A stretch of 64,000 bases of DNA, taken from the NCBI GenBank assembly GCA_950106755.1, contig OX467088.1:30714401-30778400 (forward strand), in the 5' to 3' direction. The notes below the pieces were generated by a model. That model did not search any database. It was not told the DNA's origin and was given only the letters and a program-made list of their open reading frames with translations. The first letter of the stretch is position 1, and each line of letters starts with the position of its first letter. Of this stretch, positions 58,659-64,000 are shown piece after piece. The stretch comes from Climacium dendroides. Taxonomy: Eukaryota; Streptophyta; Bryopsida; Hypnales; Climaciaceae. The position numbers and the translations under genes are program-made.

Positions 58659-60628
58659 ATGGCCGAGTCATCTCCAAATCACTCAGAAGTTGCACAGGAG
58701 TTCGCCTCAGCTGGCGGTGTCCACATTCGCAGTTATAAGTCTTTGTTTGCGGCATACTGTACTTGTTCGTGACGTGGTTTTCATATCTGTGCCAATGCAT
58801 TCAACGCAGGTGAGCTATTGGATTTGGACGGCGCAAACCTCGTGGCAATTATGGATCCAAGACTTCCATGCAATGATAGTCGGCGTCATCGGCTGCGGGA
58901 TGATAGGCTGTGGAGTAGAGAGCTCCGGAGGGCTTCCGAGCAGCACTTGAAGAGGTTGGCTTGTCCGTGCAACAAATGCCGTGGAGGAAGGAAGTTACTT
59001 ATTCGTAACGTGAAAGAGCACCTCCTGCGAAATGGCAGACATCCAAGCTGTCGGATTTGGAGAGGTCTAGGTGCCAGGGACTCTTCGGACGAAGAATGGG
59101 AGCACGAATTCTGGAGACCAGTGGTGGCAGAACCGGTTCAGGTTGACGCGAATGTGGACACCGCAGGCATGATCGAACAAGCTTTGCAACATGAGGATGT
59201 ACTTGCAGATGCCGTGGACCAAGTGCGTCGTGAGGTGACCGATGCGTTTGCAATTGCTGACTCCGTCCATGCAGATTTTCGGGGGGAGGATCACGACGTG
59301 GAGGACACAGCGGAGGAGGAGGAGTGCAGGGACGACCCCAACCCTTCTACGGCGGGTATACTAGCCGTTGATGGAGCTGAGGCCCACGTGGACCCGGATG
59401 GCCAAACATTGGAGGATTCCATGCAGCGTTTATATGAAGGTGCCAGATCCAGCAAGATTGGAGCCACAGTATTGCTCATGAATCTCTGTACGGTTCACGG
59501 AGTGAGCAACCACTGTGCAAATGAGTTGTTTAGTATCTTGCAGCTACACCTTCTTCCACAGAACAACACATTGCCAAAAATGTACCATGCTGCAAAGGCT
59601 TTGACCGCAAAATTGGGTCTCACTTACAACACCATCCACGCATACGAGAAAGGGTGCGTACTCTTCCGCGGTGAGCATGCGGAAGCTGTACGTTGCCCTA
59701 AGTGTGGAGGACGCCGCTACAAAGACGAAGAGCGACGTGCTCTACCTCTGAAAGTCTTGCGTCATTTTCCAATCATTCCTCGGCTGAAGCGGATGTTCAG
59801 GAGTCCTACCATCTCCAAGTTAATGGTGTGGCATGTAGAGAACCGCAGTGATCGTGTGGGCGGGGACGGCCTTGTCTGGCATCCATGTGATTCGAAGGCG
59901 TGGCGGCACTTCCACGAGAATGTGGACCCCAACTTCCAAAATGATCCTCGGAACACTCACTTTGCGTTGGCAGCAGATGGAGTAAACCCGTTCAAGCAAA
60001 ATAGGTCGTCTTGGTCCACGTGGCCAGTTGTTTTGTTGAATTACAATATTCCTCCATGGTTGACTACAAAGAAGTTTTTCCTCCTCTTGGCCTTGTTGAT
60101 TCCCGGTAAAGAGTTCGTGACGTTGGAGAACTTCGATGTGTACCTTGCGCCCCTCGTGGATGAGTTGCTACAGTTATGGGAAGGCATTCCTGCGTACGAT
60201 GTGACAGAGGATGTAGGTTGCAGGTCATTTCAGCTGCGGGCCATGCTGTTGTGGACTATCCATGACTTTCCAGGCTACGGCACAGTTGGAGGGTTTTCCC
60301 ATCAAGGATATGCGGCCTGTCCTTGGTGTGGTGTAGATCTGGGTGCCGAGCATTCCATGGAATTGGGCAAGCAGACGTATGCTGGAACTAGGCGTTGGTT
60401 GCCCGAAGATCATCCGTATAGATCGCCTGCAATGAAGGACCACTTTGACGGCAAAATGGAAACCAGGCCTAAACCACGTGAAGTCACCGTGGAGGAACAA
60501 ATAGAGCATGCAAGGAACTGCGCGGCTTGGAGAGTAGCGGGACACAAAGATGGTGCAACCGGGGACCCTTCAAAGGTGCACGGCGTGAAGCGATTGAGTA
60601 GTCTTCACAGATTGCCCTACTGGGAGGT

Positions 60629-60897
60629 GAGTGCAACTGCTATCTGAAGTCCCTCAGGCATGAAGGCGACTTATATGTGACTTTCACGCTACTGTCTCAG
60701 TGTCCCAGTAGTCACATCGGAGTAGTGTGGAAGTTGCGCTTTATTCTTGCGTTCACTTGTCGGTGACTTCTGCTAGTGCTAGCGGGGGCTCCATTTCCCG
60801 GATTCTGTCTTCTACACGGAATAAATGCCTACTGTTGGCTGAAGTGCTGAACTTGTCAACAATGAAGTGTTGTTACTAAGCCACTCCACTCTTTGTG
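60629..60897 (+). other. TNP2 intron 1 of CACTA-B
   Basis: GT-AG intron between GGGAG and AAGCTTCTG. It contains GGCGACTT, GTGACTTT and GGTGACTTC copies of the element motif. Confidence 0.8.
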
Positions 60898-61801
60898 GCT
60901 ACGCAGAAGCTTCTGATCCGGTACACCTTGGATGTCATGCATTGTGAGATGAATCTGTCCAAGAACTTCTTGAAAACAATAACAGGGAAGAAGGATACCG
61001 TGAAAGTGAGAAGGGATTTGCAGAGGCGGAATTTGCGCAGACATTTGTGGCTGACGCCAAATCCCCATCACGTAGGGAAGATGCTCAAGCCTCGAGCTGC
61101 ATATGTTATGTTAGATCACGAATTTGATAAGTTTGCAAGGTGCCTGGAGGCCTTGAAGACACCGTCCGGCTATTCCTCTAACCTGGGCAAGTGCATTCGC
61201 AAAAAGAACTTTGGCGGCCTGAAGTCGCACGATTACCACGTGTTGATGCAACAGGTGCTGCCATTGGCACTTAGGGGGCTGATGCAACCTGGGCCACGTC
61301 TCGCTATTATGAGAATGTGCAAGGTGTTCCGGCGCTTGTGCACAAAGGTTTACAACCCAGCAGACTTTGCATCATTTGAGGCCGATGTTGCGGAGAGCAT
61401 GGCATTGTTGGAGATAGAGTTCCCGCCTTCTTTTTTTGACATAATGACCTTCCCTATCATCTTGCGAAGGAACTTGACCTTTGTGGACCTGTAAGCGCCC
61501 GTTGGATGTATCCGGTAGAATGTTACATGAAGGTCTTGAAAAACCATGTGAGGAACATGGCACGACCGGAAGCATGTATGGCGGAAGGCTACTTGAAAGA
61601 AGAGTGCCTAGGTTTCATCACAGAATACTTGCAGCGGTTTGAACCCACACAGAGACGTATTTGGGACGAAGATGAAGAATATGGTGACGCTGAGGAGGTG
61701 CTGCAAGGCGCCAGAAGGCCCTATGTCATGAACCCCGAGCTTCGAGATGTCGCTCACCAGTACGTGCTAACAAACGTGTCAGTTATGGAGGATCTTCACG
61801 C

Positions 61802-62159
61802 GTAAGTCCTTCATACAGCCTAAACCGCAGGCAGGTGTTTCAGATTTGGCAACAATCTAAACCGTCGCCTTCATGCATCCCTCCCTCTCTTGGGCAATGG
61901 CTTTCGGGTCCACATGGTTGGCTCACAGTCGCCTATGACTGATACAGTAGTGACTTCTTAGTCACTTCTGAGTGACTTAGTAGTCGCACCTCCATAACTT
62001 TTCGACTTCTGCGCAATTGTTTCTAGTCAGATTTTAGTCACGCTAGTGACAGCTCCCCTGGCAATGTTCGTCAACTGCTTGACTGTTCTCCCCTTTTTAT
62101 TGTACCTCGCGTGACCAACTACAGACGTACCAGTGAGTGTGTTTTGTATTTTTGTGCAG
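61802..62159 (+). other. TNP2 intron 2 of CACTA-B
   Basis: Splice junctions keep phase (LHA|KWQTAVEQ). 61925-62050 is packed with AGTCGC, GTGACTTC and AGTCAC motifs, as in the subtermini. Confidence 0.85.
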
Positions 62160-62895
62160 GAAATGGCAGACTGCGGTTGAGCAAGATCCATCTACTACTA
62201 CTACGGCACTGGCAGACTGGATTATGAACACCGTGGATGAAACTGAGTTGAACCTGCGGAACCCAGACGACATGGATCGCCTCTTGTTAAGCAAGAAGCC
62301 ATCCCGAGTGGCCACTCGATATACAAGGATGTTGGCATTTGGTAACCAGTTTCGAGTTGAGGATGACACATCTACTCGAATGGTGAGCTACAACAGCGGC
62401 GTCGCATCGGTGTTTTCACTGCCTACCGAAAGTGATGAGGCTGCATCAGTTCCATATGTTGGTGTTCTCCAGGACATATTGCTCTTGGATTACGGAGCAT
62501 TGCAAACGCCAGTCATCTTCCTGCAATGTGAGTGGGTGAAGCCATTCGACAATCGTGAGAATCCAACATACGTCCGAGATGACGACGGCTTCTTGCTTGT
62601 CAACTTCCGCCACAAACTCCCTCGCTTGTCAGAGCCCTTCATCTTTGCTAGCCAAGTGACGCAGGTTTTCTTCTCAGATGTTGTCGATAGACCAGGTTGG
62701 AAAGTTGTCTTACGCAAAGAAGCAAGAGCAAAGCGGGAAGTGGTTGACACCGCAGACGTCTTCATTAGCACCACAGTGGACAACGTGGGATTAGCAGCAC
62801 CCAGGCAACTTCCTCGACTAGTGCAAAGTGTGAACTTAGTAGGCGCTATAGAGTTGTCTGTAGAAGACAATTTATTAGCACAAGGAGCATACTAG

Positions 62896-63638
62896 TGTCA
62901 CAGTTCCATAGACGACTAGCACAAACTGTCGCTTAGTCATTACCTAGTAACAATGGAGTCACGTGAAGTCGTATGGAAGTCACGTATTATGTATGACTCC
63001 GAGCCTTTTATGTGGGCCCGTTTTGAAGGTTTTGCACTATAAGTCGAGATCTCCATTTCGCCTCGTGGACAACTTCCACCTCCCTTCATTGTGACCCCTC
63101 AAATGTCCGCTCCAGCACAATTCTGAGGCACGGCCCCTTTATAGGCATTACATGAATGTGGTATTTTAGTGATTGAAGCATCTCTCTTCGCCCCTCATAG
63201 AACTCCAGCCTTTGTAGGTGCATAAAGAATGACATCCCTAATCCTTTCTTTGGGGCCCCTCTCTTTGGTAGAATCCTACATTGCGTGCCAGTCGTCCTCA
63301 AGTCGCGGTATAGTGTCCTTCAAGTCACGCAAAAGTCGATACGAAGTCACTGCAAGCGACTCCCTGTGACTACTACAGGGTCATCGTCGACTGTGCCAAT
63401 CCACTTGCTGACTGTCGTGCCACATCAGCACGTTTTCATCGCTCCCAACAGCAGTCGCGGATGAAACGTTACCCCTGAAACCGCAGTTCATCTCGCAGTC
63501 ACGAGCGCGACTGCTCCGCGACTCGGCCCTTGTGCAGAAAATGAGCCGGTGCAATTACGGAGGTGCTAGTCGCGCGGTAGTCGCATTTTTCCTGCAGTCA
63601 CATATTGCAGTCACAAATATGGTACTTTTCTTGTAGTG
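62896..63638. repeat. CACTA-B right subterminal repeats
   Basis: AGTCAC, AGTCGC and GCGACT in both orientations, densest at 63290-63620 (AGTCGCGCGGTAGTCGCA ~63569). It ends with the terminal inverted repeat. Confidence 0.85.
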
Positions 63639-63641
63639 ATA

Positions 63642-64000
63642 CACGTGGCAAGCCATTGTGGTCCACTCCTTTACTCGCTTCACGTGGTCAAACATTAACC
63701 ACGCATTCTGCAGATCCCCATCCGGTTGCATTTGCTTCACAAGGTCGACTCCACTTCCTGGTCCCTCGGTGAGCATCTTGAAAATGTAAACCTTCTCTTT
63801 GCCTTAACCTGGGAAGACGCTGTCATGTATGAACTCAAACTTGGACTCCTTCTTCATGGTCATGATGTTGTCAATTACCCCTCCTCGGTTGTTTGAGCAG
63901 AAAGAAGAGATGACATTTCGAATACTTGGACTACTCAAGTATTGGAAGTGGTCCATGACCTCTTCCATTTCGTCAGCTTTTAGCATCTGCTTCTCTCCAT
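63642..64000 (-). pseudogene. MULE-like transposase, 5' portion, truncated by window edge
   Basis: Leftward frame LKADEMEEVMDHFQYLSS, KKESKFEFIHDSVFPG, then TAA (63804-63806), GKEKVYIFKMLTEGPG, QNAWLMFDHVKRVKEW and TTMACHV up to the CACTA-B insertion. It continues in frame at 50635. It supplies the region just before and around the catalytic DDE fold of the MULE-like enzyme. The N-terminus lies beyond the right edge. Confidence 0.75.

Larger units (their letters stand above)
58659..62895 (+). pseudogene. CACTA-B TNP2 transposase (near-complete, one frameshift)
   Basis: A likely first exon starts ATGGCCGAGTCATCTCC (58659). The main exon from ~58810 has Transpos_assoc (RLACPCNKCRGGRKLLIRNV), an acidic linker, and TNP2: PIIPRLKRMFRSPTISKLMVW, ALAADGVNPFKQNRSSWSTW, NFDVYLAPLVDELLQLWEG and FPGYGTVGGFSHQGYAACPWCG. 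Donor GGGAG|GTGAGT (60629). Exon 2 after GGCTACGCAG continues LLIRYTLDVMHCEMNLSKNF. A small deletion near 61445 shifts the frame before a DUF4218 region (GPVSARWMYPVECYMKVLKN). Donor CACGC|GTAAGT (61801/61802) joins acceptor TTTTTGTGCAG (62159) in phase, then DUF4216 (YVGVLQDILLLDYG, FILQ-type CEWVKPF, LVNFRHKLP) to TAG 62893. CACTA DDE transposase; apart from one frameshift it looks young. Confidence 0.9.
50636..63638. mobile_element. CACTA-B: 13.0-kb autonomous-type CACTA transposon
   Basis: Termini CACTACAAGAA (50636-50646) and TTCTTGTAGTG (63628-63638) are inverted, each followed inward by TGTGACTG. The flanks ATA (50633-50635) and ATA (63639-63641) are the 3-bp target duplication. Removing the element and one ATA rejoins the MULE reading frame across HVYDTNYRK. 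It encodes a leftward TNP1-like gene (56430-51587) and a rightward TNP2 gene (58659-62895). Its flanks and introns are rich in AGTCGC/AGTCAC and complements. Confidence 0.96.

Noticed and set aside
1..64000. tRNA, rRNA or other classical RNA genes
   Set aside because: I looked for tRNA-like B-box clusters and rRNA core sequences. I saw only the tRNA-complementary primer site of the gypsy element.

Overview
This window is eukaryotic nuclear DNA, almost certainly from a streptophyte (land plant or charophyte alga). It holds CACTA (En/Spm) transposons with plant-type TNP2 and DUF4216/DUF4218 domains, a Ty3/gypsy chromovirus with a tRNA-Met-type primer site, a Ty1/copia element, GT-AG introns and TTTAGGG-type motifs. 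A non-seed lineage (charophyte, bryophyte or fern) is my guess only. No ordinary host gene was recognised; nearly all of it is nested, mostly decayed mobile DNA.

Layout. (1) About 1-15.5 kb, 'element X': a leftward DUF7869-type transposon gene (1-1820) and a rightward multi-exon gene or gene pair (9.16-15.45 kb). The rightward part encodes a ParB-N-like domain, a region resembling an N6/N4 DNA methyltransferase, coiled coil, and a degenerate HAD/FCP1-like phosphatase domain. Both sides and the introns carry one 19-bp near-palindrome, TCAGCGCGAGTCGCGCTGA. Between them lie AT-rich DNA and an inverted array of ~176-bp repeats. (2) 15.7-16.5 kb: a multi-hairpin inverted-repeat locus. (3) 16.9-39.1 kb, 'CACTA-A': a leftward TNP1-like gene (16.9-21.8 kb) and a rightward TNP2 (37.4-39.1 kb), with GACATC/GATGTC motifs throughout. 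It has been invaded by a 2.36-kb non-autonomous CACTA (19145-21508, TSD CTA), itself carrying a 228-bp CACTA MITE (19323-19550, TSD ATA). It has also been invaded by a TCCGG-motif-rich element with two paralogous gag/ORF1-like genes (24.3-26.2 and 28.0-34.3 kb). The second of these genes is split by a young, internally deleted copia element (29796-34054, identical LTRs, TSD TGTTC). (4) 39.1 kb to the right edge: a MULE-like element whose leftward transposase/SWIM gene runs from beyond 64000 to 48080. It is interrupted by a chromovirus (39155-47222, ~1.29-kb LTRs) in its 3' flank and by a 13.0-kb autonomous-type CACTA, 'CACTA-B' (50636-63638, TSD ATA), inside its coding region.

How it works together. 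Element X, CACTA-A and CACTA-B share one plan: divergent genes, with an element-specific short motif repeated in flanks and introns, as expected for transposase-binding sites. X and CACTA-B also both carry catalytically degraded HAD/FCP1-like domains in their accessory genes. Many genes keep long reading frames broken only by stop codons, mostly TAG, which fits cytosine-methylation decay. The most novel item is the ParB-methyltransferase-like gene in a eukaryotic transposon.
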